Assembly: GCF_048323755.1 (NCBI RefSeq)
Contig: NZ_JBLWFS010000005.1
Coordinates: 1 to 64,000, forward strand
Length of the DNA: 64,000 nucleotides
Direction of reading: 5' to 3'
Origin: Alkalihalobacterium sp048323755
Lineage (GTDB): Bacteria; Bacillota; Bacilli; Bacillales; Bacillaceae_F
The notes under the pieces: model-generated
Database searches by the model: none
What the model saw: only the letters and a program-made list of their open reading frames with translations
What the model was told of the DNA's origin: nothing
Part shown: positions 53,293-62,910 of the stretch, one piece after another
Numbering within the stretch: position 1 is the first letter of the stretch
Layout of the letters: the number at the start of each line of letters is the position of its first letter
Made by a program: the position numbers and the translations under genes

Positions 53293-53298
53293 TTTCTT

Positions 53299-54444
53299 CT
53301 ACCTCATTACTTGTAATAATTTGGGTACTTCTTTTTTCATCACTTGAATAAATGTATCAATTTCTTCAACTTGCGTTTCATAGGAAAAACTTATGCGAAT
53401 TGCACTTTCGGCTCGTTTATGACCTAAGCCCATTTCTAATAAAATTCGACTTGGTGAAGATAATTTTGACGAACATGCAGATTTAGTGGATACATATATT
53501 TGTTGATGGGATAACGACTGTATCACTACTTCTGGTTTTGCACCAGGAATCGAGAAATTCACAATATGAGGAGCATGCCCTTTACCTGATTGACTATTAA
53601 GAATAATACCATCAATCTCTTTTAAGCCGGCAATGGCTTTTTCCTGAAGTCGAATTAGGTTTGATTTTCCTTTTTCTGACTTGTCCATCGTCATTCGAAG
53701 AGCTTTTGCTAAAGCAGCAATACCTGGTACATTTTCTGTTCCTGCTCTTAACCTCGCTTCTTGGACACCACCATGCAACATTGGACTTAAAGTAATTCCC
53801 TCTCTTACATATAATGCTCCAGTTCCTTTTACCCCATGAAATTTATGTCCCGATATCGTACAAAGATCAATATGATGTTTTTTTAAATGGACTGGAACTT
53901 TAGTGATTCCTTGTACATGATCGACATGAAATAATACTTTAGGGTAGTCTTTAAGTACTTCCCCAATTTCTTGAATTGGCTGAACAGCCCCTGTTTCATT
54001 GTTGACATGAATAAGGGATACTAAAATCGTATCAGAACGAATAGCTTTTTTAAGATCGTCAACCGAAACAAGTCCTGTTGGATTGACGGGTAAATACGTC
54101 ACATCAAAGCCTTGATTTTCTAATTCGGCAAAGGTTTCATACGTTGATGCGTGCTCTACTACCGATGTAATGATATGTTTCCCTCTAGAAAGGTGCTCTA
54201 AAGAGACCCCTTTTATAGCTAAATTATTTCCTTCTGTCCCCCCAGAAGTAAAAATAACTTCTTTAGCTTTAACACCTAACAACTTGGCTATTACTTCTCG
54301 AGAACGTGTTAACACTTTCTCTGCTTCTAATCCTAGTGTATGAAGAGAAGATGGATTACCAAAATATTGTTCAGAAACAGTTAAATACGTCTCCAGAACT
54401 TCTTTATAGGGTTTAGTTGTAGCACTGTTGTCTAAATAAATCAT
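53299..54444 (-). CDS. iscS: Cysteine desulfurase (IscS/NifS-type), ThiI partner
   Basis: PLP enzyme that forms persulfide from cysteine. It has 381 residues from ATG 54444 (MIYLDNSATTKPYKEV; AAGGGG nine nt upstream). PLP lysine is Lys201 in ISGHKFHGVKGTG; the active Cys324 lies in STKSACSSKLSSPS. B. subtilis nifZ in the same place is dedicated to ThiI. First gene of iscS-thiI. Confidence 0.93.
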   Translation of the reverse strand: MIYLDNSATTKPYKEVLETYLTVSEQYFGNPSSLHTLGLEAEKVLTRSREVIAKLLGVKAKEVIFTSGGTEGNNLAIKGVSLEHLSRGKHIITSVVEHASTYETFAELENQGFDVTYLPVNPTGLVSVDDLKKAIRSDTILVSLIHVNNETGAVQPIQEIGEVLKDYPKVLFHVDHVQGITKVPVHLKKHHIDLCTISGHKFHGVKGTGALYVREGITLSPMLHGGVQEARLRAGTENVPGIAALAKALRMTMDKSEKGKSNLIRLQEKAIAGLKEIDGIILNSQSGKGHAPHIVNFSIPGAKPEVVIQSLSHQQIYVSTKSACSSKLSSPSRILLEMGLGHKRAESAIRISFSYETQVEEIDTFIQVMKKEVPKLLQVMR

Positions 54445-54821
54445 ACACAATTACCCCTTCTAATCAACTTCATTTTACAACTAATTATCATAACACATAA
54501 AAACCAAAATGGTAATAAGAAAAGCGAAAGGTGCCTGCTTATCGGCGAATGAGTGGTCCCTTCTAGATATACGTTAAGGGCTATTTAGGCTAATGCTTGT
54601 TTCTATTTGGCCCTTAATAATAATAGGTCTTTCATCAAAATAAGAGTATTGTCCGTTAATCCGTTAATATCAACCTATAAAAAATAGTGCGATACACACT
54701 TTTTTTGAAATTAGAGAATAATTTTAATTTTGGATCTTGTTTTAGGCTGATATAATTTTTAAAAAATTATGATAGTATGGTTACAGATATAAAGAAAACG
54801 TTTTCATCGGAGGTAAACGAT
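54445..54821. other. Intergenic region iscS / brnQ
   Basis: This 377-bp AT-rich stretch contains no recognisable gene. A TTAAGGGC/GCCCTTAA palindrome at about 54571-54615 and sequences GAGTGGTCCC (54550) and AAATAAGAG (54640) may be degenerate members of the AAATAAG repeat family. A TATAAT box at about 54749-54754 may belong to brnQ. Confidence 0.4.
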
Positions 54822-56171
54822 ATGAATACACTTTCAACAAAAGAAACGGTTGCCCTAGGCTTAATGACGTTCGCGTTATTTTTAGGTGCCGGAAACTTAA
54901 TTTTCCCGCCAGCTATGGGTCAAGCAGCAGGAGAAAATGTGTGGGTAAGTACACTTGGATTTTTAATTACTGGAGTGGGTTTACCACTTCTTGCAATTAT
55001 TGCGATAGCTCGAGCAGGAGGAAATTTACAATCTCTTTCGAACCGAGTCCATCCACTCTTTGGCGTCATTTTTACATTAACGATGTATTTAGCTATTGGT
55101 CCTTTTTTCGGTATTCCTAGAACAGGAACAGTAGCTTATGAAATTGGAGCAGTTCCATTTTTAAGCCCATCGTTTTTAACTTCTAGCATGCCCTTATTTT
55201 TATATACAGTTATCTTTTTCGGACTAACGTTTTGGTTAGCACTTAACCCAACTAAACTTGTTGATCGAGTGGGTAAACTTTTGACTCCTATCTTGTTATT
55301 GATTATTACCCTACTTGCAGTAAAAGGGGTTGTAACACCACTTGGTTCAATTGAAGGTGTTGCACCAGAGTATGAAGCAGCCCCATTTTTTAAAGGTTTT
55401 CTTGATGGATACTTAACAATGGATACAATTGCAGCTCTCGTATTTGGAATTGTTATTGTCTCACGTATTACCGAGCGTGGAGTTACCGATAAAAATGTCA
55501 TTACCTCTATAACTATCAAAGCTGGGTTAATTGCAGGAATTGGATTAGCACTCGTCTATTTAGCTTTAGCATATCTAGGCGCAAGTAGCGTTTCGACTCT
55601 TGGCATGTTAGACAATGGTGGAGCTATACTTTCTGGAACAGCAAACGAATTATATGGTCTTCTTGGAACTGTGTTATTAGCAGTAGTCATCACAGTTGCT
55701 TGTTTAACAACATCAGTAGGACTAGTATCCGCTTGTGGTGAATATTTCGTTAAATTGATGCCAAAATTGTCTTACCCTATTATCGTTGCCATTCTTTGTG
55801 TTTTTAGTTTAACTATGGCAAACATGGGATTAGCACAGCTGATTTCATTCTCATTACCAGTTTTAATTGCGATTTATCCAATTGCGATTGTTTTAATTGT
55901 TCTATCGTTTTTACACAAAGCATTTAAAGGAATGCCACAAGTGTACGGCGGGGCATTAATTGGTGCAGGTGTCATTAGTATTGTGGATGGTTTAAATGTA
56001 ACGTCATTACAGTTAAGTTTTATTAATTCCCTATACAGTTACATTCCTCTGTTTGCAGAAGGCGTAGGCTGGCTAATACCTGCAATAATTGGTGGAGTTA
56101 TTGGTTATCTTTACGGAATTACGAAAAGAAATCCTACCAACGAAAGTTCTAGCTACCCTAATGCTAGGTAG
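54822..56171 (+). CDS. brnQ: Branched-chain amino acid:cation symporter BrnQ
   Basis: Transporter of 449 residues with about twelve membrane helices, in the LIVCS family (Leu/Ile/Val with Na+ or H+). The start at ATG 54822 has CGGAGG eight nt upstream and gives the family-typical MNTLSTKETVALGLMTFALF, then GAGNLIFPP. Further motifs include GPFFGIPRTGTVAYEIG. Corresponds in position to B. subtilis braB. Monocistronic. Confidence 0.93.
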   Translation: MNTLSTKETVALGLMTFALFLGAGNLIFPPAMGQAAGENVWVSTLGFLITGVGLPLLAIIAIARAGGNLQSLSNRVHPLFGVIFTLTMYLAIGPFFGIPRTGTVAYEIGAVPFLSPSFLTSSMPLFLYTVIFFGLTFWLALNPTKLVDRVGKLLTPILLLIITLLAVKGVVTPLGSIEGVAPEYEAAPFFKGFLDGYLTMDTIAALVFGIVIVSRITERGVTDKNVITSITIKAGLIAGIGLALVYLALAYLGASSVSTLGMLDNGGAILSGTANELYGLLGTVLLAVVITVACLTTSVGLVSACGEYFVKLMPKLSYPIIVAILCVFSLTMANMGLAQLISFSLPVLIAIYPIAIVLIVLSFLHKAFKGMPQVYGGALIGAGVISIVDGLNVTSLQLSFINSLYSYIPLFAEGVGWLIPAIIGGVIGYLYGITKRNPTNESSSYPNAR

Positions 56172-56181
56172 ATCATTCGAA

Positions 56182-56220
56182 AAATAAGAGGCTGACATTT
56201 AAAATGTCAGCCTCTTATTC
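56182..56220. terminator. Bidirectional terminator between brnQ and the 96-residue gene
   Basis: AATAAGAGGCTGACAT and ATGTCAGCCTCTTATT form a perfect 16-bp stem with a 5-nt loop. It extends into the stop codon of the minus-strand gene and is flanked by A and T runs. Confidence 0.9.
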
Positions 56221-56505
56221 ATTAATTATTTCAAGTAACTCATCAACAGAAATTACTAGATGTGGCGCTAGTTCTTTTGCCTTTTGCAAAGTAATTCCGT
56301 TTTCTATGTGTAGACTAGTCTCTCCTACTACATGAATTTGAGATTGTTGTTCTTCATCTATTAACAGCGGTTTATACTCAACTTGAGGATCTACATGGTT
56401 TAGCTCTTCTGATGTTGAAGATGAATAAAGGAGAGTAAATACAACAGTCGTCCAAACTCCAATACATACTAACGATACGACTGTGAGTAAAATGAACTTT
56501 TTCAT
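56215..56505 (-). CDS. Hypothetical protein with N-terminal membrane helix
   Basis: Protein of 96 residues, 26 nt after ezrA. One hydrophobic helix (about 5-28) may be a signal anchor. The remainder is acidic, with LLIDEEQQSQIHVV and a C-terminal KELAPHLVISVDELLEIINE. A reasonable GGAGGG-like RBS (AGGGAGGGTTAAT) precedes the ATG. No family recognised. It may be co-transcribed with ezrA. Confidence 0.65.
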   Translation of the reverse strand: MKKFILLTVVSLVCIGVWTTVVFTLLYSSSTSEELNHVDPQVEYKPLLIDEEQQSQIHVVGETSLHIENGITLQKAKELAPHLVISVDELLEIINE

Positions 56506-56531
56506 ATTAACCCTCCCTATTCTATTAATTA

Positions 56532-58232
56532 TTATACAGACACCGTATTCTTCTCTTCTTTTTCAGAAAGCTTTTCAAGAATGTTTGGTTCATACTTTTG
56601 AATAGCAGTTGATGCAAGTTCAATTGCATCATCATAATAAAAACTTCTAAAAGCCATTTCAGCTTCACTAAGTTGCATACTCGTCTCATCTGACTTTCTG
56701 CGATAGCGGTTTCCATATTGTATTAATCGTTCAGCTAATTGCGATTTTTCGACCGTCTCCTCAATTAGAGTATAAACATTATTAACAGCAATTGCAGCTT
56801 GTTCCACAATATGTATAACTCCAGCCATATCTAATGGTATTTCTTCTAACTTTTGAATAGCGGCTAAAAGTTTTTCTTCCCCATCTTCCATTTCGCTATT
56901 GATATAAGACGGCAAACCAGGAATATTGCTTTTTTGAACAATTCGCTTACCTTCTAATAATTTATACTTCAACTCTTTTAAAGTTTCTTTTGCTTTCAAT
57001 TCATCTTTACGAAGTGTATCTAAGGCACCGCGAGACGTCTCAAGGGCTTCTTCTAACTTTTCATATTCACTATTGAAGTCCTCCACCATTTTTTGCAGTG
57101 TCGTAAAAGATTGCGTATTATTAATCGTTGCATCCTCTATTACGCTCAGTTGCGTAGTTAACTCTTTTAATTGTTTATTAATTTTTTGGTGGTTTTTCAA
57201 ATCTTCTTCAGCGACACGATAACTTTGTTGCACTAGTTGCGCATCCTCATTTAATTCTTCTATTTTTTCGTCTGTTTGAATAAACTTGTCCGCGATTTGA
57301 TCCAAATACGTTTGGACTTTCTGTTTGCATACTGCTTCAGTCTCTAGTGCTTCGTAGATCGCATCCACTTTTTCATTTAGTTCAGATAATTTTTCTTCCA
57401 TACCTTCTAACTCTAATTTATGAACAGAAGAGATTAGTGCTTCACTCGTTTCTTTAATCGTTTCTATATCTTTTTCAAAACTAAAGTGTTCTAGGTTAAA
57501 TCCAGCTTCCTCCATATCCTTCAGTCCAAAGTATAGGTTTTTCAATTCACTTGGTATATTCGTTTGTAACTGAACCAAATATTTAGGAATAGAATCCATT
57601 ACAGAAGTTTCCTTTTCAATCTCTTCGTTTATTAAAACGAGCACTTCACGTGCTTGGATATAGTTACCGGATTTAGTTGCTTCATCAAATAAAGAAAACT
57701 TTTCGTAAATACCCTCAATTCTTTTTTCAATGAGGTCAGTAGCTTTACCGAATGAAGAACGATGTGTAGAAAAGTGTTTTTTTAAGTCTTGGTATAGCTT
57801 TTTTATGTCACCAATTTCCGTACGGTTTTGTTCTGCGCTTTGTACTAGTACATCAATATCGTCTAACATTCCTTTTAATTGGTCTTCTACTTCCATCAAA
57901 CGTTCTTCAATGAGTTTATTCTTTTCTTTAGCCTTTTTAAAACGATATTTATTCGCTAATTCTTCAACATCAAACAAATCTTCTTCTATATCAGGAAGGA
58001 CAACATCGACTACGCCATCCCACTCTTTACGCCACGTTTCAAACTTTTGTTCTGTTTCTCCCGACATCGTCAGCCCTTTAACTTTCGCAATTTCGTCAGT
58101 TATCGGCCTATTCATAATATCCATTTTCCAATCTTCTAATTGGTCCACCTGTTTGTATATACTTTTCCTCGTCCAAGCTCCGTATCCAAAAAACAGTATG
58201 ACAACAGCAATTGTTATATATAAATAAACCAT
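56532..58232 (-). CDS. ezrA: Septation ring formation regulator EzrA
   Basis: Membrane-anchored division protein that interacts with FtsZ and limits Z-ring formation away from midcell. It has 566 residues from ATG 58232 (AAGGGAG eight nt upstream; MVYLYITIAVVILFF gives the N-terminal anchor). The rest is a succession of long spectrin-like coiled-coil helices (about 25-550), rich in Glu/Lys/Leu. The conserved C-terminal patch RYRRKSDETSMQLSEAEMAF is present. Location between the brnQ and hisJ genes agrees with Bacillus. Confidence 0.93.
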   Translation of the reverse strand: MVYLYITIAVVILFFGYGAWTRKSIYKQVDQLEDWKMDIMNRPITDEIAKVKGLTMSGETEQKFETWRKEWDGVVDVVLPDIEEDLFDVEELANKYRFKKAKEKNKLIEERLMEVEDQLKGMLDDIDVLVQSAEQNRTEIGDIKKLYQDLKKHFSTHRSSFGKATDLIEKRIEGIYEKFSLFDEATKSGNYIQAREVLVLINEEIEKETSVMDSIPKYLVQLQTNIPSELKNLYFGLKDMEEAGFNLEHFSFEKDIETIKETSEALISSVHKLELEGMEEKLSELNEKVDAIYEALETEAVCKQKVQTYLDQIADKFIQTDEKIEELNEDAQLVQQSYRVAEEDLKNHQKINKQLKELTTQLSVIEDATINNTQSFTTLQKMVEDFNSEYEKLEEALETSRGALDTLRKDELKAKETLKELKYKLLEGKRIVQKSNIPGLPSYINSEMEDGEEKLLAAIQKLEEIPLDMAGVIHIVEQAAIAVNNVYTLIEETVEKSQLAERLIQYGNRYRRKSDETSMQLSEAEMAFRSFYYDDAIELASTAIQKYEPNILEKLSEKEEKNTVSV

Positions 58233-58418
58233 TCGAGGGTCTCCCTTCCGTCCTAACAAGTCGTAAATGCTATGTATTTATTATCCGTATTTAAAAGTAT
58301 TCTATATTTCAACAGATTTTTATGTTTTCTGATAGATTCTGATACATATTATGATACCATGTAACAAAGGATTTGGGTTGACTTTTTTAGGAAAAATTAA
58401 AGAAAAGGAGTGTTTTTC

Positions 58419-59246
58419 ATGATAATACACGATGGACATGTTCATACACCTTTTTGTCCCCATGGTTCTAAGGATCAGTTAGATTGTTATATTCAAAAAG
58501 CAATAGAGCTAAATATAAAGGGAATTACATTTACAGAGCACGCTCCATTACCACTAGATTTTGTAGATCCAGTACCTGAAAAAGATAGTGCTATGACGTG
58601 GGAGAATCTCACCCCATACATTCAAGGAATTCAACAACTTAAAGAAAAATATAAAGGAGAAATAACGATATTGTTAGGTCTCGAAGTGGATTTTATTGAG
58701 GGGTATGAAGAACAAACACGAAAGATCTTAAACGAAGTAGGTCCATATTTAGACGATGCTATTTTATCTGTCCATTTTTTAAAGCATAATAACCGCTATT
58801 TTTGCCTAGACTACAGCCCCGAAATGTTTAAAACTATGATTAGTGTTTTTGGATCAGTTGAAGCCATATATGACGCATACTTTACAACTGTACAAAAGTC
58901 AATTGATGCAAACTTAGGAACTTATAAACCAAAAAGAATCGGCCATATTTCTCTAGTTAAAAAGTTTCAACAAAAATTTCCTACGACTAAAAGCTATGAT
59001 ACTGTCTTCTCGCAATTGTTAGACTCTATAAAAGAAAAAGAAATGGCATTGGACTATAATAGCGCAGGTGTCGTTAAACCTTTATGTGGTGAACCGTACC
59101 CTCCTGAAAGTGTTATAAAAGGAGCATTAGAAAGAAAAATACCCCTTATCTATGGCTCAGACGCTCACAGTGTTAAGGGGTTATCACAAGGAATAGAAAA
59201 ACTTTATTCGGGCGCCACATTAAGTGTTCCTGAACCGTTATCCTGA
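58419..59246 (+). CDS. hisJ: Histidinol-phosphatase HisJ (PHP family)
   Basis: Hydrolyses histidinol phosphate in histidine synthesis. It has 275 residues from ATG 58419 (AAAAGGAG eight nt upstream). PHP metal motif HDGHVHTPFCPHG (His7, His9, His14) is present, with further ligands in FTEHAPLP, GLEVDF, SVHFL and GSDAHS. Typical HisK/HisJ architecture of Bacillus; the rest of the his operon is elsewhere. Its stop overlaps the end of convergent refZ by 9 bp. Confidence 0.92.
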   Translation: MIIHDGHVHTPFCPHGSKDQLDCYIQKAIELNIKGITFTEHAPLPLDFVDPVPEKDSAMTWENLTPYIQGIQQLKEKYKGEITILLGLEVDFIEGYEEQTRKILNEVGPYLDDAILSVHFLKHNNRYFCLDYSPEMFKTMISVFGSVEAIYDAYFTTVQKSIDANLGTYKPKRIGHISLVKKFQQKFPTTKSYDTVFSQLLDSIKEKEMALDYNSAGVVKPLCGEPYPPESVIKGALERKIPLIYGSDAHSVKGLSQGIEKLYSGATLSVPEPLS

Positions 59247-59882
59247 TGCTTTTGTTACAAAGAGGTTTGGTTTCTGACTTAAGTAGCTATCCATCCACAT
59301 GGATAAATAACTAATATAATGTTTTAAAAAGTAGCGCTCGTGCGGAATTAAATGGTGAACTTCACGAATGTATTGCGGATGTAAAAACGGCATGATCAAC
59401 ATTCCTCTTAATTGGATAATTATAAAATCGATCGGTTGTCTCTTAAACTCTTGACGGTCCATACCATTCTTAATCATTTGATAGTACATATGTTTTTCTT
59501 TCATTAAATAGGTACTCATCACTTCACGCACGAGCGTTGTATCTAATGTGATTTCCCGGTGCACAAAACGAGCCAAATGATGGTTTTCTTGTTGATATAC
59601 AAGCGCATTTTCTAATGCAATTAACAAACAATCTCTGGTGGGCCTTTTGTTTAGTAATTGAACACCCTCTTCTAAAGCAGAATTAAACCCTTCGAAAAAA
59701 GTAGCCATTAATTCTTCTAGTAAACCCTTTTTGTTTCCAAAGTAATATGAGATCAACGCAACATTAACGTTAGCGCGGTCAGCAATCATTCGAACCGATG
59801 TACCATTAAATCCTTGTACATTAAATAAAGAAATAGCCGCATCCATAATTTTAAGTTTGGTACTTTCTTTTTCGTTTATCAT
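59238..59882 (-). CDS. refZ: TetR-type regulator of FtsZ, RefZ
   Basis: TetR-family DNA-binding protein of 214 residues that in B. subtilis links chromosome position to Z-ring placement during sporulation. N-terminal helix-turn-helix (about 10-55: IMDAAISLFNVQGFNGTSVRMIA then SYYFGNKKGLLEEL) is complete; the C-terminal ligand-like domain is helical. Flanked by hisJ and dgcP, as is B. subtilis refZ (yttP). The 59883-60170 gap contains only its upstream region and the dgcP terminator. Confidence 0.85.
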   Translation of the reverse strand: MINEKESTKLKIMDAAISLFNVQGFNGTSVRMIADRANVNVALISYYFGNKKGLLEELMATFFEGFNSALEEGVQLLNKRPTRDCLLIALENALVYQQENHHLARFVHREITLDTTLVREVMSTYLMKEKHMYYQMIKNGMDRQEFKRQPIDFIIIQLRGMLIMPFLHPQYIREVHHLIPHERYFLKHYISYLSMWMDSYLSQKPNLFVTKASG

Positions 59883-60126
59883 TGTCCGTTCCCCCTTAAA
59901 AACTATGTACTAGTATATTTCTTGATCCTTTGTGGATGCCCTTCGTAAACCTCTCGACAAACCAGAAGAATGTTTCTACATGATCTGCTATAATGAAATG
60001 ATTTCCGAGTTTAGGGAATTGATCCATGTTATACAAACCGTCGAATTATACTAGAGAACGTTCTTTTTGAGATGATAAAGTCGCATTAACACATAAACTT
60101 CCGTATACTACACCTGGAGTTTGAAT

Positions 60127-60158
60127 AAAAAAAAGAGACTAACTTCATGTTAGCCTCC
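60127..60158 (-). terminator. Terminator of dgcP
   Basis: On the minus strand GGAGGCTAAC, short loop and GTTAGTCTC are followed by TTTTTTTT, 13 nt past the dgcP stop. Confidence 0.9.
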
Positions 60159-60170
60159 AATGATATATTT

Positions 60171-62468
60171 TCAAAGATGGGATTGGTCAATGACTTGATT
60201 TTTCCCTGACTTTTTAGCGATATACAGACATTCATCTGCCATGTTAAATAATAATTTAAGTGATTTTTTCTCCTCAGTTTGATCCCAAAAGGATATCCCG
60301 CATGAGATGGTAACTCTAGGGCTCGTTTCAATTGCAACATTTTTTACAATTCGCTCCGCTATCTTTTTACCTGTTTCCAACTGAACTTTTGGCAAGTAAA
60401 TAGCTAACTCTTCCCCACCCCATCTAGCTGCAATATCGTTATCGCGAATATTCTTCTTCATTATATTTGCTACTTGAATTATGATATCATCACCGACTTG
60501 ATGTCCGTACGTGTCATTAATCATTTTGAAGTTATCAATATCAATTAATACAAAACAGCCGTATGCATCACTCAACATCGATTCTTGGATTTTTTGATCA
60601 AGATAATTACGAGAATACAACCGAGTTAAATGATCCGTAATGACGAGACGCTCCAATTCTTCATGTAAAATTGAATTCGTAAATGCTAACGTCGAATGAT
60701 GAATAAGTGATTGTAACAACTTGAAGTTTTCAAACGTGAAGTGATACGGGTTTTTATGAAGAACAACGACCATTCCTTTTAACTCTCCGCTTTGAACCAT
60801 CGGAACAGCTAACAAGGACTGATAGGGGTCAATTTCATAAATACCATCAGCTTTTGCATCTCCTACAAATAACGATTCTTTCTCTACCTTAATTTTTTGG
60901 CTTAACGTCGCTAAAGGAACTTGAGCTTTTTCTGTAAAATAAAATTCAGTGCTTCCTTCTAATACATTTAATTCCCCGCTAGTGAACATGATATAGCCGA
61001 CTTGTTCAGCACTAAATGATTGGAGAATTTGGTCTGTCATGAAGCGGATCGTATCTGATAACCGCAAGTTTGAATTTAGTTGATGAGACGTTTGGTTGAT
61101 TAATTGCAAGTCATTAATTAGTTGTTGTGATTGCTGATACAACTCTGCATTTTCTAATGCATTTCCACCTATATCAGCTAACGTTTCAATAAATTCTATT
61201 TCATGCTTAGGAAATACTATTGAGTTGGTCGTTTGTATTTGCATTACACCGTATACACCCTGTTTTCCTCGTAACGGTGCATAAAGTCTCGAACATTGAT
61301 CTTTAATTACGTCTTCAATTTGAATATCTCCTGTTAAAAATGCAGTTTCTCCAACACCATACGATTCAATGCCATAATTAAACTGCTTCACAGGAAGATC
61401 TTCACTTACTTTCCAGTCTCTAGATAATAATAAGTCTACTGAAAACGATGGATACATTTCTTCCACCGCATAAATCATTTCGCCTAATACATCTCCTACA
61501 TCCATTGATGAATGAAATTTTTTTGTAACTTGAAGCAAGAGTGCCTTCCTCTTTAGTTCAACACTTGCTCTTTCGTTTTTATGTGCTTGTAATAAGATCG
61601 GTTTTACTTCTTGAAGAAAGCTCTTAAACTCTTCATAGTTATTCTCTTCTTCTAGTTGATCTCTCAACAAGATGACAAGAACGGCCACTGGATTGGCCGT
61701 TTCAGTACAGGTAGGAACAATTATAGCTTTGTCGTAGTGAAAGTCACACGACATCCACAGATTATCGGTCATTTCTGTATATGTATAAATACCCCATTCT
61801 TTTTGAATTGAGTTTTTGTGTAAGTAGCATTGTTTAGTGCTTGGTTTTGTTTGATTTTGAGTTGAAACAACTAAACTTAATAGTTCATCATCCATTCTTT
61901 CAAAAAGAAGCACATCTTTTACAATTTGATCAAATGATGTTCGAATTAGCTCTAATAAGGAGTTAGCAATAGTCGACATGCTTATATCGTAGTTCGACTT
62001 TTTTAGAATGTTTTGCAGTGCAGTTGCGTCTTCATTCATACCACTCTCGGTCTTTTCATGTTGATAATTCTGCAAATAGGAAGATAAATATAATGCATTA
62101 CGGAAACCTTCAAGGAAACTTTTTATCGAAATGTCTTGGTCCGATTCGCCAATACTTGCAATCATTCCAAGGTAACCGTCCCAAGCCTTTTCTGGTAATG
62201 AAACACTAATTATATCCGCACGGCATCCGTTTAAATCAAATGGAAATTCATTTTCTAGCATACTATCTTTTAATTGGTACAACACTTCGATCATATCGGT
62301 CTTTAAACCACCAATTTCTCTAATGGTAATTATCTCTCCTTGTTGATCAGCAAGAAATAAGACAGCAGATGGAAAGTATTTTCCAAACGAAACACTGTCT
62401 GTGACTGACAACTGTAGGAGTTTAGACACATCTATTGAATTAACTTTGTTAGCATTAAGTTGATTCAT
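60171..62468 (-). CDS. dgcP: Diguanylate cyclase DgcP (GAF-GGDEF)
   Basis: Makes cyclic di-GMP from two GTP. It has 765 residues. Several GAF-like sensory regions fill about 1-580 and no transmembrane helix is evident, so it is probably cytoplasmic. The C-terminal GGDEF domain (about 600-760) has an intact active site GGEEL at 684-688, and an RxxD inhibitory site (RDND, 675-678) five residues before it, so product inhibition is expected. FVLIDIDNFKMINDTYGHQVGD is the usual metal/substrate region. Corresponds to B. subtilis YtrP/DgcP. Confidence 0.9.
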   Translation of the reverse strand: MNQLNANKVNSIDVSKLLQLSVTDSVSFGKYFPSAVLFLADQQGEIITIREIGGLKTDMIEVLYQLKDSMLENEFPFDLNGCRADIISVSLPEKAWDGYLGMIASIGESDQDISIKSFLEGFRNALYLSSYLQNYQHEKTESGMNEDATALQNILKKSNYDISMSTIANSLLELIRTSFDQIVKDVLLFERMDDELLSLVVSTQNQTKPSTKQCYLHKNSIQKEWGIYTYTEMTDNLWMSCDFHYDKAIIVPTCTETANPVAVLVILLRDQLEEENNYEEFKSFLQEVKPILLQAHKNERASVELKRKALLLQVTKKFHSSMDVGDVLGEMIYAVEEMYPSFSVDLLLSRDWKVSEDLPVKQFNYGIESYGVGETAFLTGDIQIEDVIKDQCSRLYAPLRGKQGVYGVMQIQTTNSIVFPKHEIEFIETLADIGGNALENAELYQQSQQLINDLQLINQTSHQLNSNLRLSDTIRFMTDQILQSFSAEQVGYIMFTSGELNVLEGSTEFYFTEKAQVPLATLSQKIKVEKESLFVGDAKADGIYEIDPYQSLLAVPMVQSGELKGMVVVLHKNPYHFTFENFKLLQSLIHHSTLAFTNSILHEELERLVITDHLTRLYSRNYLDQKIQESMLSDAYGCFVLIDIDNFKMINDTYGHQVGDDIIIQVANIMKKNIRDNDIAARWGGEELAIYLPKVQLETGKKIAERIVKNVAIETSPRVTISCGISFWDQTEEKKSLKLLFNMADECLYIAKKSGKNQVIDQSHL

Positions 62469-62671
62469 GTTATAGCACCACCATTACATACTTAAGACAG
62501 CATTCCGATACTTTAATAATAGGGAAATAAAACTAATTTTATTGATATTTTTTCCAACCATAATAATTCTTTATTTCATTATACCTGATCTAATATTGTA
62601 TTACTATAAATATATGGTAGGACTCACCTTATGATATTTGAATAGTTATTGTACACTGTCAAGGACTGTGG

Positions 62672-62700
62672 TTGACATCGGTATTGTAAAGTAATATAAT
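62672..62700 (+). promoter_or_regulatory. rpsD promoter, consensus sigma-A
   Basis: TTGACA (62672-62677) and TATAAT (62695-62700) are both perfect, separated by 17 bp, as expected for a highly expressed ribosomal gene. Confidence 0.92.
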
Positions 62701-62705
62701 AGCAT

Positions 62706-62910
62706 TTGTGTGAAATATGACAGCCAAGGTAAGCTTGATTTGGACCCTCACATTTTGTTCCTCAATTCAGCGGCTGGTGATTGTGTTGAGGTGCATCGCG
62801 TAACTTCACGCTGTCGAAGCGAAGGTGCATGAAAGCAAAATGACCATTTCAGGAGATTGCCACAACTGTTGTTGTTTTGCTCAAACAAAATAACAAAGGA
62901 GGAGTCATTC
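62706..62910 (+). promoter_or_regulatory. rpsD leader, probable S4 autoregulatory RNA
   Basis: A leader of about 205 nt separates the promoter from the start codon. It contains CCTCAA...TTGAGG (62760-62791), a following TGCATCGCG...GTGCA stem and further pairing segments. In B. subtilis S4 protein represses its own gene through a structured leader of this size. The exact fold was not computed. Confidence 0.55.

Noticed and set aside
55136..55519. A 127-codon minus-strand frame inside brnQ
   Set aside because: Antisense to a well supported transporter gene and without initiation signals.
57730..58227. A 165-codon plus-strand open frame opposite ezrA
   Set aside because: Antisense to the coiled-coil gene; Ser/Phe-rich translation mirrors Glu/Lys codons. 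No RBS.
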